NCBI GenBank assembly: GCA_963664625.1 | Contig: OY761541.1 | Coordinates: 248,001-312,000, forward strand | Direction: 5' to 3' | Origin: CBDCFV01 sp963664625 | GTDB taxonomy: Bacteria; Chloroflexota; Dehalococcoidia; Lucifugimonadales; UBA3495 | DNA: 64,000 nucleotides | In this document: piece by piece, positions 7,646-15,938 of the stretch | How the letters are laid out: each line of letters opens with the position of its first letter | Numbering within the stretch: the first letter of the stretch is position 1 | Position numbers and translations under genes: made by a program | The notes under the pieces: generated by a model | Seen by the model: only the letters and a program-made list of their open reading frames with translations | The model's database searches: none | Told to the model about the DNA's origin: nothing

Positions 7646-8401
7646 CTAACGGGCGGTTACGGGCTGATGGGCCTTGAGGAAGTCACGGACCTGGTTGATG
7701 GTGTTGGCCTTGATCTCCGGGTCTTCTTTCCAAGGATAGGGCGTGACCTCGGCTTTCGGCGCCAACTCCACCATGGCCATGGCAGCCTCCAGCGAGTGCG
7801 ACGGCGTGTCGTCGGGCATGACCAGAATCGGCGTCTGGCACGAGCGCGCGAAGTCCCTGGATACACAGTACATGAAGTCGGGCTGTATGCGGTAGAGGTT
7901 GTGCAGGTACTGCTCGATGACCTCCATTGTAATTTCGGGCCGCTTGGAGATCAGTTCAGGCGCCCACACATCGCGTCCGGAATCGTACATGGCGTCGGGC
8001 GTCTTCGGGGCGTGGCCCACGGGCTGGCAGAGGACGGCAGCCACAACGCGCTCGGGCGCCCGTTCAATGAGCTTCATAGCAAAGGGGCCGCCGATACAGT
8101 AACCCATGAACGAGAACTCGTTTATGCCCAGATGGTCCATCAACCCCAGTTGGTCGTCGGCAAAAGCCCCCCACGGGTCCTCGACCTGGACCGGTCCGGT
8201 GGACTCCCCGCCAATCGCGTTGCGCTGGTCCATGGTAATGCAGCGGAAGTCGTCCTTGAAAACCTCCATCGCGTTGAAAACCTGGTTGGGCCAACCGCTC
8301 ATTATTGAGTTCAAGCCCCCGCCGGGGGTAACCAGGAGCGGGAAACCGGACCCAACCTCCTCATAGTGGATGCGTACGTCGCCTTTGGTATAAAACGGCA
8401 T
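7646..8401 (-). CDS. Alpha/beta hydrolase with cysteine nucleophile
   Basis: A 251-residue alpha/beta-hydrolase-fold protein. Strand-3 PLLVTPGGGLNS forms the oxyanion side, and the nucleophile elbow is G-Y-C-I-G-G (Cys about residue 102) instead of the usual GxSxG. Acid and base candidates are in LVMPDDTPSHSLE (the late SH). Cys in the elbow is known for dienelactone hydrolase; overall the protein looks more like epoxide-hydrolase-type hydrolases. Substrate unknown. A strong terminator follows. The start ATG at 8401 has GGAGAAG upstream. Confidence 0.82.
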   Translation of the reverse strand: MPFYTKGDVRIHYEEVGSGFPLLVTPGGGLNSIMSGWPNQVFNAMEVFKDDFRCITMDQRNAIGGESTGPVQVEDPWGAFADDQLGLMDHLGINEFSFMGYCIGGPFAMKLIERAPERVVAAVLCQPVGHAPKTPDAMYDSGRDVWAPELISKRPEITMEVIEQYLHNLYRIQPDFMYCVSRDFARSCQTPILVMPDDTPSHSLEAAMAMVELAPKAEVTPYPWKEDPEIKANTINQVRDFLKAHQPVTAR

Positions 8402-8518
8402 AGCAGCTTCTCCTTCTTGAGCCTAATTTCGCCATCTGAGGCGATTGTAACTTGGGAGACCGGGTTGTCAAGAAGGGCGCGGTGATGTTATCAGTACGCC
8501 CATGAAGGACATACCTGC

Positions 8519-9805
8519 ATGACCACCAGCGGCCTCCTCGTTATGGCCTTCGGGTTTGCCATGGTGGCCTATGGCATATCGCCCTGGGTCAGTTACCGCG
8601 CCAAAGCCTTCGGCGCTCAACAGATACACAAGGGCTGGTTTTACGCCATTCTTGCGTTTGCCGTCTGCTCCACTCTGAACGCGGTGATGATCGTTCCGCC
8701 GCTTTTGGTGGAAATTTCAACGGACTTGGACATATCGGTGGCGGTTGCGGGACAGTTGGCCACCGCAACCTTCGGGGCATGGGCCATTTCGGTGGTCTCG
8801 GTGGGCCCTTTGTCCGATTCCTTCGGCCGTCGGCCGGTGGCCCTGGCGGGTCTGTTTCTGCTGGTGGTGTCGGTACTGGCTTCGGCGTTCGCGCCCAACC
8901 TCGAAACGCTGCTGGCGCTGCGGGCATTGACGGGCTTGGGAGGAGGAACGGTCCCACCCAATGCGGTGGGGGTGCTGTCCGACGTCATTTCTCCGGCCAG
9001 AAGAGCCCAAGCAGTCAGCGGCATGATAGCCATCAACGGGTTGTCGTCGGCCATCAGCGTCCCGATGGTCGCCGTCCTGGCGGACTTGGGCGGCTGGCGG
9101 TTTGCCTTCATGGTCTCAGGCCTGCTCTTGGCAACGGCGTTTCTGACGACCTGGGTGTGGTTCCCTCGAGACAACCGGGAGAGAGTGCGAAGCTGGGTAT
9201 TTTTCTCCAGGTACTGGTCGCTGATGTCCCTGCGTTTTTTCCGGGTAGGCATCCCGGTAGGCCTGACGCAACGCTTGGCTTTCTGGGCCATGCTCAGCTT
9301 CTTCGCAGCCTACCTGATCAGCACCTACGACTTGAGCGTGGGATTTGCGGCCCTGCCGTTGGGGATAGTAGCCGTCGCGCAGATCATAGGGAGCTATTGC
9401 GCGGCATTCGTTACGGACAGCAGGCATCGGACCGCGCTCCTCACTACTACATCAGCCGCAGGGGGCGTCTGTGCGCTGCTGGCCTTCGGCGTAGACTTCG
9501 GGCTGTGGATATCAGCGGCGATAGGAACTGTTGCAATGGGCCTTCTGAGCGTCCCGATGCCGGCCCTGGTATCAATCAGCACCGAGTATTCGGGAGAATC
9601 CAAGGCCACGGGAGCCAGCCTTATGGGACTCAGCAACCAAGCGGGAGGAATGCTGGGAGCCGGGATTTCCGGCGCGCTGCTGGCGAGCACGGGCTACGCG
9701 GGTATAGGCTACTTGTGCTTCGGCGTTTGCATCGCCAGCACTCTGATGACGCCCCTGTTCGGCAGGCAGTTCGGGGAGGTTGGGGGGCGGAGGGGTGGGC
9801 GGTGA
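8519..9805 (+). CDS. Major facilitator superfamily transporter
   Basis: A 428-residue polytopic membrane protein with about 12-13 hydrophobic segments. The MFS loop-2/3 signature is seen as GPLSDSFGRRPVAL and the motif-C-like glycine helix as ALTGLGGGTVPPNAVG. An extra hydrophobic segment precedes the usual first helix (residues 1-22). The best resemblance is to DHA1-type drug/metabolite exporters. The ATG has AAGGA at a long spacing. Cargo cannot be inferred; the gene has no obvious operon partner. Confidence 0.88.
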   Translation: MTTSGLLVMAFGFAMVAYGISPWVSYRAKAFGAQQIHKGWFYAILAFAVCSTLNAVMIVPPLLVEISTDLDISVAVAGQLATATFGAWAISVVSVGPLSDSFGRRPVALAGLFLLVVSVLASAFAPNLETLLALRALTGLGGGTVPPNAVGVLSDVISPARRAQAVSGMIAINGLSSAISVPMVAVLADLGGWRFAFMVSGLLLATAFLTTWVWFPRDNRERVRSWVFFSRYWSLMSLRFFRVGIPVGLTQRLAFWAMLSFFAAYLISTYDLSVGFAALPLGIVAVAQIIGSYCAAFVTDSRHRTALLTTTSAAGGVCALLAFGVDFGLWISAAIGTVAMGLLSVPMPALVSISTEYSGESKATGASLMGLSNQAGGMLGAGISGALLASTGYAGIGYLCFGVCIASTLMTPLFGRQFGEVGGRRGGR

Positions 9806-9878
9806 TTTCCGGCGCCATTTTCATGGACTCCATGACCATGATGGTCTGGTTTTGCTCTATCCGATCGCCTTCGACGCC
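9801..9878 (-). pseudogene. Remnant of a biotinyl (BCCP) domain
   Basis: On the minus strand, GVEGDRIEQNQTIMVMESMK, continuing M-A-P-E-I-T, matches the biotin-attachment region of the intact carrier at 10738-11304, including the EAMKM-like site as MESMKM. There is no start or remaining domain, and the frame overlaps the end of the MFS gene. DNA similarity to the functional copy is obvious around 9822-9868 and 10866-10912. It is a partial duplication that has decayed. Confidence 0.7.
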
Positions 9879-9960
9879 AGTATGTCCAGCGCTGCACCGG
9901 GCTTTGCTCAAGTAGATTGTCCGAAGCTATATGTAGCATCGCTTCTGCTCTCGTAGGCCT

Positions 9961-10548
9961 TCACTGGTGACTTCGGCGATAATCCCTTGGATCATGGCAA
10001 CTGTCATAGGTCGCTTGGTCAATCGGAATCCAAGTGGTTCCAGGTATTCCGCGTCGTGAAGCACTTCCCGGACCAAACGGAAAGCACGACTCGAACACGA
10101 GTCTCCTACCCTGCATCTGAGCGATCTGCTTCGCCAAGCGCACTGCCGGCCCGAAGTCCCAGTCCTGGCTCACGATGATCGCAACTTCATAACGCTCCTC
10201 GTAAGTCGCTCGGACCAAGTCGAGGACCAAGCTGACATCCACGCCCTTCTCCTGCCCACCAGTGCTTACTCTTCCCCGATACACGTAAATCCCGCGACTC
10301 CTCAGATATCTGAGCTTGTTTGACCAGAAGCCATGCCAGAACCGCTGTGAAGGACCGGTTGCCGGGTCCGGGACACCCGTGTAAAAGCGAATCTCCGCAA
10401 GTGTCCTGCCCGGTGTCTTGGAAACCAAGGCGTCGGCCAGTCTCTTAACGTCATAGCTCGGCCAAGAGTATAACGACGACCCTGATGCCCAAGCTCTCCG
10501 GGCCAGGTGATAGAGGTTTTGGCCATCTACGAGTACGATTGTGCGCAC
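9961..10548 (-). CDS. NYN/PIN-fold putative ribonuclease
   Basis: A 195-residue NYN-domain protein. RTIVLVDGQNLYHLAR at the very start, KGVDVSLVLDLVRA in the middle and IIVSQDWDFGPAVRLAK later carry the acidic residues of the NYN metal site. I chose GTG 10548 because it places the conserved RTIVLVDGQN at the N-terminus; longer starts at 10572 or 10644 would run through the hairpin at 10549-10600. The family includes RNases acting on structured RNA and domains found in defence or RNA-decay systems. It follows the carboxylase operon terminator and appears independent. Confidence 0.85.
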   Translation of the reverse strand: MRTIVLVDGQNLYHLARRAWASGSSLYSWPSYDVKRLADALVSKTPGRTLAEIRFYTGVPDPATGPSQRFWHGFWSNKLRYLRSRGIYVYRGRVSTGGQEKGVDVSLVLDLVRATYEERYEVAIIVSQDWDFGPAVRLAKQIAQMQGRRLVFESCFPFGPGSASRRGIPGTTWIPIDQATYDSCHDPRDYRRSHQ

Positions 10549-10600
10549 AAAAAAACACCCGCCCAGGGACATGGCAGACACCACAATCCAGCGGGCGGGG
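10549..10600 (-). terminator. Terminator-like hairpin between BCCP and NYN genes
   Basis: On the minus strand CCCGCCC (10599-10593) pairs with GGGCGGG (10564-10558), loop 28 bases, followed by TGTTTTTTT. It lies downstream of the carrier-protein gene and directly abuts the NYN start codon. The long loop lowers confidence. Confidence 0.5.
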
Positions 10601-10737
10601 AAGAAATCTGCCCTAAGGTACCATTCCAACCAGAACTCCGTCAATCACCGGATAGCCTGCTTCTCCCGGTTTACCAGAACAAGTGGACTTAGTTGCGGTA
10701 AATCGGTTGAGGCGTAGCAGGCTCCATGCACAACCCA

Positions 10738-11304
10738 TCACTCCCCGTCACCGCTTTCCGACCCCAACTCCAACAAACGCATTCCCCGGTCAACCTGGTC
10801 TCCCGGTTGCACCGATACCTGACGCACGACGCCACTGCGGGGGGCAGTGATGACCAGCTCCATTTTCATGGACTCCATTATCATCACGGTCTGGTTTTGC
10901 TCTACCCGGTCGCCTTCCGCAACCAGTATCTCCATCACCGCGCCGGGCATGGGGGCCAGGACATCTCCAGAGGCACTGGCGTCGGAAGCGTTGCCCCCTC
11001 GCCTCGCTGAGCTTGTCGATGGGACCTCCCGCTGGAAGACGAACAGGTCGCCGTCTAACCACAGGTGTAGTTCAGGGCCGACCCAGGCCCAGGCGAAGGG
11101 GCAAGTCTTGCCTGATTCGGTCCGGCATAGGCCTTCGCCAGTTTCCTTGGACTCGATGCTGAGGGTAATGGCAGATGACAAGTCCGGCGTCATTTCGCCG
11201 TCCAGTTCAAAGGTGAAACGGCCTTCCTCTTCCTCTATGCGGTAGCGGTAGACAGCGCCCGCCTCCGGATATGTCTCCCGCATCTGGCCCTGGATTTGGG
11301 TCAT
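10738..11304 (-). CDS. Biotin carboxyl carrier protein of acyl-CoA carboxylase
   Basis: A 188-residue stand-alone biotinyl protein. The C-terminal 75 residues are a complete lipoyl/biotinyl domain: LAPMPGAVMEILVAEGD, then MIMESMKMELVI with the biotinylated Lys, then VQPGDQVDRGMRLLEL. Residues 1-100 form a beta-rich domain like the linker (BT) domain of propionyl- and methylcrotonyl-CoA carboxylases. It lies just downstream of the biotin carboxylase, separated by a palindromic repeat. Starting at ATG 11304, it overlaps the 3-prime end of the carboxylase frame by four bases. Confidence 0.92.
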   Translation of the reverse strand: MTQIQGQMRETYPEAGAVYRYRIEEEEGRFTFELDGEMTPDLSSAITLSIESKETGEGLCRTESGKTCPFAWAWVGPELHLWLDGDLFVFQREVPSTSSARRGGNASDASASGDVLAPMPGAVMEILVAEGDRVEQNQTVMIMESMKMELVITAPRSGVVRQVSVQPGDQVDRGMRLLELGSESGDGE

Positions 11305-12842
11305 GGCAATCTCTGTTCTCCGACGGACTGCCAAGGACTGGCGCTGAGCCGGTGGATTCCCGCTTTCGCGGGAATGACGGGAGTTTGAGCAGGTGTGCGG
11401 GAGGTTTGGGGGTATGACGGGCCAACAGGTTGATGCGACGTCCACGCCGCCAGCGCACGGGCTACGGTGCGTAACTCGTCAGGGACGATAGGGCTAGTAA
11501 CTGCGGGGTTCCACTCCAGAAATCCGGTGTCGTATTCGCCTTTCTGAAATTGAGGATGTTTCACCATTGTGCGCAGCAGGGGAATGTTGGTCACGACACC
11601 CAGTACGAGGAACTGGGACAGGGCCACCTCCATCCTGCTGAGACTCAGGTCACGGTGCGGCGCCCAAGCTATCAGCTTCGCCAGCATGGGGTCGTAGTAG
11701 ATGGATACTTCCTGACCCTGAGCCACACCGCTGTCCAACCGCAAGCCGGGGCCGCTGGGGGGCCGCCAGCGCAGCAACGTGCCGGTGGAGGGAACAAAGT
11801 CGCGGTAGGGGTCTTCGGCGTAGATGCGGCACTCTATGGCGTGGCCGCGGGATTGGATGTCCTCCTGTTGCAGAGTCAGGGGTTCACCATTGGCTATGCG
11901 GATCTGCAACTCCACCATGTCCAACCCCAGGACGACCTCGGTTACCGGGTGCTCGACCTGGAGCCGGGCGTTCATCTCCAGGAAGTAAAACTCCTCATTG
12001 TGCGGGTCGAGCAGGAACTCCGCCGTCCCAGCGTTGACGTATCCGGCCCCGCGAGCCACGGCTACGGCGGCGTCGCACATGCGTTGACGCAAGTCAGGCG
12101 TCATGGCCGGTGAGGGAGTCTCCTCGATTATCTTCTGGTGACGGCGCTGGATGCTGCATTCCCGCTCGCCGAGGTGGATGGTATGTCCGGAACCGTCGGC
12201 CAGAACCTGCACCTCCACGTGGCGGGGATTGGGAATGTAACGCTCCAGGAACACCCGTCCGTCGCCGAATGCGGCTTGGGCCTCCCTGATGGCCGACCCC
12301 ATTTCGCTGTCCAATTCCCTCCGCCGGTTGACCAACCGCATACCTCGGCCCCCGCCTCCGGCGGCAGCCTTGACCAGCAGCGGGAACCCCCACCGCTCCA
12401 CGAACTCTCCGACCGCATCGTCGCCCGGGAAGCACACAGGAGAACTGGGGACCACCGGCACCCCGGCGCGCAGTGCAATCTCCTTGGACCGCAGCTTGTC
12501 GCCGAGGGCCTCCATGCTTTCTGGCGTTGGCCCGATGAAAGTAATCTGCGCTTCCCGGCAAGCCCGGGCGAACATTGGGTTTTCGGACAGAAAACCGTAG
12601 CCAGGGTGTATGGCGTCGGCGCCACAGTAGCGGGCGGCCTGCACTATCTTGGGGATGTTGAGGTAAGTCTCCTCGGCAGTGTTGCCGGGAAGCGCCACAG
12701 ACTGGTCCGCCGTAGCGACGTGAAGAGCACCGGCGTCCGCATCGGAATAGACGGCGATTGGGGTAATGACCATAGCACGGAGAGTCTGGTTAATTCGGAC
12801 GGCGATTTCGCCTCTATTGGCTACCAGAACCTTGGAGAACAT
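11301..12842 (-). CDS. Acyl-CoA carboxylase, biotin carboxylase subunit
   Basis: A 513-residue ATP-grasp enzyme that carboxylates the biotin of the carrier protein. MFSKVLVANRGEIAVRI is the N-terminal Rossmann-like start. KAAAGGGGRGMRLV is the glycine-rich ATP loop, EMNARLQVEHPVTE the active-site block, and RGHAIECRIYAEDP the C-terminal domain. The last about 25 residues are not family sequence: VIPAKAGIH comes from a dispersed palindromic repeat lying inside the frame. The true conserved domain ends near residue 480. No good ribosome site precedes ATG 12842. Confidence 0.94.
   Translation of the reverse strand: MFSKVLVANRGEIAVRINQTLRAMVITPIAVYSDADAGALHVATADQSVALPGNTAEETYLNIPKIVQAARYCGADAIHPGYGFLSENPMFARACREAQITFIGPTPESMEALGDKLRSKEIALRAGVPVVPSSPVCFPGDDAVGEFVERWGFPLLVKAAAGGGGRGMRLVNRRRELDSEMGSAIREAQAAFGDGRVFLERYIPNPRHVEVQVLADGSGHTIHLGERECSIQRRHQKIIEETPSPAMTPDLRQRMCDAAVAVARGAGYVNAGTAEFLLDPHNEEFYFLEMNARLQVEHPVTEVVLGLDMVELQIRIANGEPLTLQQEDIQSRGHAIECRIYAEDPYRDFVPSTGTLLRWRPPSGPGLRLDSGVAQGQEVSIYYDPMLAKLIAWAPHRDLSLSRMEVALSQFLVLGVVTNIPLLRTMVKHPQFQKGEYDTGFLEWNPAVTSPIVPDELRTVARALAAWTSHQPVGPSYPQTSRTPAQTPVIPAKAGIHRLSASPWQSVGEQRLP
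11353..11380. repeat. Dispersed palindromic repeat, copy 2 (inside the carboxylase frame)
   Basis: TGGATTCCCGC TTTC GCGGGAATGACGGG. On the minus strand it is read as VIPAKAGIH in the C-terminal tail of the biotin carboxylase. Confidence 0.85.
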
Positions 12843-12876
12843 CAGCAAATGTCCGGCGCAGGTCTTTTGATGGGGA

Positions 12877-12882
12877 ATTATA
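12877..12882 (-). promoter_or_regulatory. Candidate -10 box for the biotin carboxylase gene
   Basis: Consensus TATAAT on the minus strand 35 bases ahead of the ATG. The -35 region has no strong match. Confidence 0.4.
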
Positions 12883-12990
12883 TCGAATTTCAACCATCGA
12901 TAACTGTCTGATCGTTTGACGTAAGAGGCATAGAGATTTACCATCGAATTGACAAGCCTTATCATGTTTGCCAAAACAGGAGGGTGGGTG

Positions 12991-13314
12991 ATGAAGAACG
13001 CAGCCACCTGCTATGCTTGGGGACGGTCCGGCAACTGGGAAGCAATTTGCGTAGACTATGACTTGACCGCGCAGGGCGAAAGTTTGGAAGAAGTTCGCCA
13101 AGAGCTTGGCGACGCCATTGAAACCTTTCTCTCTCGCGTGAGAGAGTTACCCAAATCCGAACAAGCCAAGCTTCTGGACCGCAAAGCTCCCTTTGCACTG
13201 CGCACGAGACTTGCTGTTTTGTACCGGCTTTCTCGTTTGTTGACACCTATGCGAATTGGATTGTCTAATCGCCACGCTTTCCATACTCAAGTTGGATTGA
13301 CTACTGCTGCGTGA
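12991..13314 (+). CDS. hicB: HicB-family antitoxin
   Basis: A 107-residue protein beginning MKNAATCYAWGRSGNWEAIC, then VDYDLTAQGESLEEVRQEL, the degenerate RNase-H-like HicB fold (input strand followed by amphipathic helix). It neutralises HicA mRNA interferase and autoregulates. AGGAGG precedes the ATG. Its last codons overlap the next start (GTGA at 13311-13314), which is a translational coupling typical of toxin-antitoxin pairs. The order hicB-hicA is the less common one. Confidence 0.82.
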   Translation: MKNAATCYAWGRSGNWEAICVDYDLTAQGESLEEVRQELGDAIETFLSRVRELPKSEQAKLLDRKAPFALRTRLAVLYRLSRLLTPMRIGLSNRHAFHTQVGLTTAA

Positions 13315-13526
13315 AGTTTCGGCAGGTGGTTGAGATACTGAACGAGTACAACATAACCTTTTTGAGAAACGGAAAAGGGTCACACAAGATTTATGAAGGG
13401 GTCCATAGCGGACGAACGTGGGTAGTAATTCTTTCTTACGACCAACTCGGCGACGATGTTCCCAAAGGGACCTTGGATAACATCAAACGCCAATCAGGTA
13501 TTCCCAAAAAACGGTTTCGCCGGTAA
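13311..13526 (+). CDS. hicA: HicA-family mRNA interferase toxin
   Basis: A 71-residue double-stranded-RNA-binding-fold protein: VVEILNEYNITFLRNGKGSH with the catalytic His in G-S-H, then YDQLGDDVPKGTLDNIKRQSG, matching HicA. GTG start inside the hicB stop. In the family it cleaves mRNA without ribosomes. It is intact, so the pair is probably active. It lies between two subunit genes of the acyl-CoA carboxylase, on the opposite strand. Confidence 0.85.
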   Translation: MKFRQVVEILNEYNITFLRNGKGSHKIYEGVHSGRTWVVILSYDQLGDDVPKGTLDNIKRQSGIPKKRFRR

Positions 13527-13602
13527 CGAATCATTAAACCTCTAATTTCCTCCCCATTGACGGTTGGTCGAGAGTGGCATCTCACGTCTCTGCTGCCTGC
13601 CG

Positions 13603-15210
13603 TTACATTCGAAAGACCCCCCGCTGCTGCTCCGGGAAAGGGGCATTTATGGAAGCGGCGATTCCCAAGCCCACAACGGTGCGGGTGTCCACCGGGTCAA
13701 TGATGCCATCGTCCCACAGGCGGGCGGTGCTGTAGTAGGGGTCGCTCTCCAAGTCGTACTTTTCCAGGATGGGCCGTTGGATCTCGTCGCGCTCCTCCTG
13801 CTCCAGGGTCCGACCCTGTCGCTCCAGTTGTTGCAGCCGAACGGTCGCAAGTACCTCCGCCGCTTGTTGCCCGCCCATTACCGAAATGCGGGAGTTGGGC
13901 CAGGTCCACAGGAAGCGGGGTTGGTAGGCGCGCCCGCACATGCCGTAGTTTCCCGCCCCGAAGGAACTGCCGATGATTACGGTGAACTTGGGGACCGCGG
14001 CGTTGGACACCGCCATGACCATCTTGGCCCCGTCCTTGGCAATACCTCCGGCCTCGTACTGGCTGCCCACCATGAAGCCGGTGATGTTCTGCAGGAACAG
14101 GAGTGGAATTCCCCGCTGGCTGCACAACTCGATGAAGTGGGTCCCCTTGAGCGCGCTCTCGGAAAAGAGTACCCCGTTGTTGGCGACCACTCCCACCGGA
14201 TAACCCCAGATGCGCGAGAAGCCACAGACCAGTGTCTCCCCGTATGAGGCCTTGAACTCGTGGAAACGGCTCCCGTCCACGACGCGGGCAATCACCTCGC
14301 GCACGTCGTACTGCCGCCGGTTGTCGGGGGACACTATGCCGTAAAGCTCCGCCGGGTCGTAGGCCGGCGGCTCCGGGCTGGAGACTTCGAAGGGGGGATC
14401 ACGCCGTCGGACGAAGTTCTCGACGATGTCGCGGGTGATGGCCAAGGCATCCTGGTCATCGGCGGCCTGGTGGTCGGCCACTCCGGACACACGGGTGTGC
14501 ACCTCGGCGCCGCCCAAGGTCTCCGGGTCGACTTCCTCCCCGGTGGCCGCGCGCACCAGCGGCGGCCCGCCGAGAAAGATGGTGCCCTGCTGTCGCACCA
14601 TCACCACCTCGTCGCTCATGGCGGGAATGTAGGCGCCCCCGGCGGTGCACGACCCCATGACGACCGCGACTTGGGGGATACCCAAGGCCGACATCTGGGC
14701 TTGATTGTAGAAGATACGCCCGAAGTGGTCGCGGTCGGGAAATACCTCGGCCTGCAACGGGAGAAAGGCTCCGCCGGAATCCACCAGATAGATGCAGGGC
14801 AGATGGTTTTCCAAGGCGATTTCCTGGGCGCGCAGGTGCTTCTTGACGGTGATCGGGTAGTATGTTCCGCCCTTGACCGTGGCGTCGTTGGCGACAACCA
14901 TCACCTCTTTACCTTGCACCACGCCAACGCCTGTGACTATCCCGGCGGACGCTTCCTGCCCGTCGTACATGTCCCAAGCCGCCAAGGGACTCAGTTCGAG
15001 GAAGGGAGTACCGGCGTCAACCAGTGCGTCGATCCTCTCCCTGGCCAGCAGTTTGCCGCGGCTGCGGTGCAGTTCCACCGCCCGCTGGCTGCCGCCGGCC
15101 CGCACACTGGCCAACCGCTCCTTCAGGTCTTGCACCAACGCCTTCATGCGGGCTTGGTTGTCCAGAAAATCCCGGTCGCCGGTCCTCAGGTTGGAGCCAA
15201 TTACTTCCAT
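13603..15210 (-). CDS. Acyl-CoA carboxylase carboxyltransferase (methylcrotonyl-CoA type)
   Basis: A 535-residue carboxyltransferase beta subunit of the crotonase-fold AccD5/MccB family, transferring CO2 from carboxybiotin to an acyl-CoA. HRSRGKLLARERID, VANDATVKGGTYYPITVKKH, GSCTAGGAYIPAMSDE and GSSFGAGNYGMCGRAY are closest to methylcrotonoyl-CoA carboxylase beta (leucine breakdown) as I remember the family; propionyl or geranyl substrates are possible. GAGGAT precedes the ATG. It is separated from the biotin carboxylase by hicBA. Confidence 0.92.
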   Translation of the reverse strand: MEVIGSNLRTGDRDFLDNQARMKALVQDLKERLASVRAGGSQRAVELHRSRGKLLARERIDALVDAGTPFLELSPLAAWDMYDGQEASAGIVTGVGVVQGKEVMVVANDATVKGGTYYPITVKKHLRAQEIALENHLPCIYLVDSGGAFLPLQAEVFPDRDHFGRIFYNQAQMSALGIPQVAVVMGSCTAGGAYIPAMSDEVVMVRQQGTIFLGGPPLVRAATGEEVDPETLGGAEVHTRVSGVADHQAADDQDALAITRDIVENFVRRRDPPFEVSSPEPPAYDPAELYGIVSPDNRRQYDVREVIARVVDGSRFHEFKASYGETLVCGFSRIWGYPVGVVANNGVLFSESALKGTHFIELCSQRGIPLLFLQNITGFMVGSQYEAGGIAKDGAKMVMAVSNAAVPKFTVIIGSSFGAGNYGMCGRAYQPRFLWTWPNSRISVMGGQQAAEVLATVRLQQLERQGRTLEQEERDEIQRPILEKYDLESDPYYSTARLWDDGIIDPVDTRTVVGLGIAASINAPFPEQQRGVFRM

Positions 15211-15235
15211 GCTATCCTCAGTGACTCCAGTCCGG

Positions 15236-15650
15236 CTATGTCCCCAGTGCCGATAGGAATCGAGGAGCGTTCATGATCCTGGTGCCGCGATGTTCCCCGA
15301 TGGGGAGAAGATGGCGGCGATCGCCGGTTATCAGGAAATTAGCGGAGGCCGCAATCGCGCAGTCCAGTACCCGGTTATCGGGGTGACCGCCGTCGATCAC
15401 TTCCGAAAGCTGCGGCGGTTCAATGAGGGTGGCAGCGTTCCCAAGGATTTGGATCACCTGAGTGGTCCGTTCCTCTTCCCAACCGAATTTTCCCGACAGT
15501 ACCCCGGCCACCTCTCCAATGATGAACCGGGACAGGTAAAGCTCAAATCTTCCGCGCAGGGCTAGTTCCAGCACCAACCGCTCATTGCCGGGAAAGTTCA
15601 GGGCGAAGATGATCACGGATGATCACGTTGGTATCCAGTACCACCCTCAT
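15236..15650 (-). pseudogene. VapC-like PIN-domain toxin, frameshifted by a 10-bp duplication
   Basis: The start MRVVLDTNVII (ATG 15650, overlapping the antitoxin stop as ATGA) is a classic PIN N-terminus, but the frame then stops after 22 residues. A second frame carries the rest: IFALNFPGNERLVLE, LSRFIIGEVAGVL, PDNRVLDCAIAASANFLITGD and RGTRIMNAPRFL. The break sits on a perfect tandem 10-bp direct repeat, gatgatcacg at 15608-15617 and 15618-15627. Deleting one copy joins the frames as ...TNVIIFALN. All PIN acidic residues are otherwise intact, so it is a recent, potentially reversible inactivation (or a sequence error). Confidence 0.88.
15608..15627. repeat. 10-bp tandem duplication breaking the PIN toxin
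   Basis: Two exact adjacent copies of gatgatcacg. Removing one restores the toxin frame. Confidence 0.9.
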
Positions 15651-15904
15651 GCCCGGATATCGCTCACCTCAGCCCGGTACTCTTCCACCAGGTCGGCCAC
15701 GTCCTCGGCTCCAATCCCCTGTACCCTTGCTCGCTCCTCTCCGTACTCGAGCAGTTGTCTCCACTCGCACTCCTCAATATAACGGAGTACCGCCTCCCGC
15801 AGAAATTCGCTCCGGGACCGGCCCTGCCGCTGCATCGCTTCGTCCAACCGGTCCGCCATTTCAGGCGGCAACGAGAAGGTGATGGTCTTGGTTGTCCTCG
15901 GCAT
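15647..15904 (-). CDS. Ribbon-helix-helix antitoxin (VapB/CopG-like)
   Basis: An 85-residue RHH protein: TKTITFSLPPEMADRLDEAM, then RQGRSRSEFLREAVLRYIEE, with an acidic C-terminal helix that would cover the toxin. It binds operator DNA as a dimer in related systems. The stop overlaps the PIN start by the ATGA arrangement. With the toxin frameshifted, it may persist as a solo antitoxin. Confidence 0.85.
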   Translation of the reverse strand: MPRTTKTITFSLPPEMADRLDEAMQRQGRSRSEFLREAVLRYIEECEWRQLLEYGEERARVQGIGAEDVADLVEEYRAEVSDIRA

Positions 15905-15938
15905 CTTCAGCCCTTGCTATCGAGTATTACGACCGGCA

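Noticed and set aside
14260..15276. Long open frame on the plus strand (338 codons) opposite the carboxyltransferase gene
   Set aside because: It mirrors the codon structure of the real minus-strand gene, has no ribosome site and no recognisable domain.
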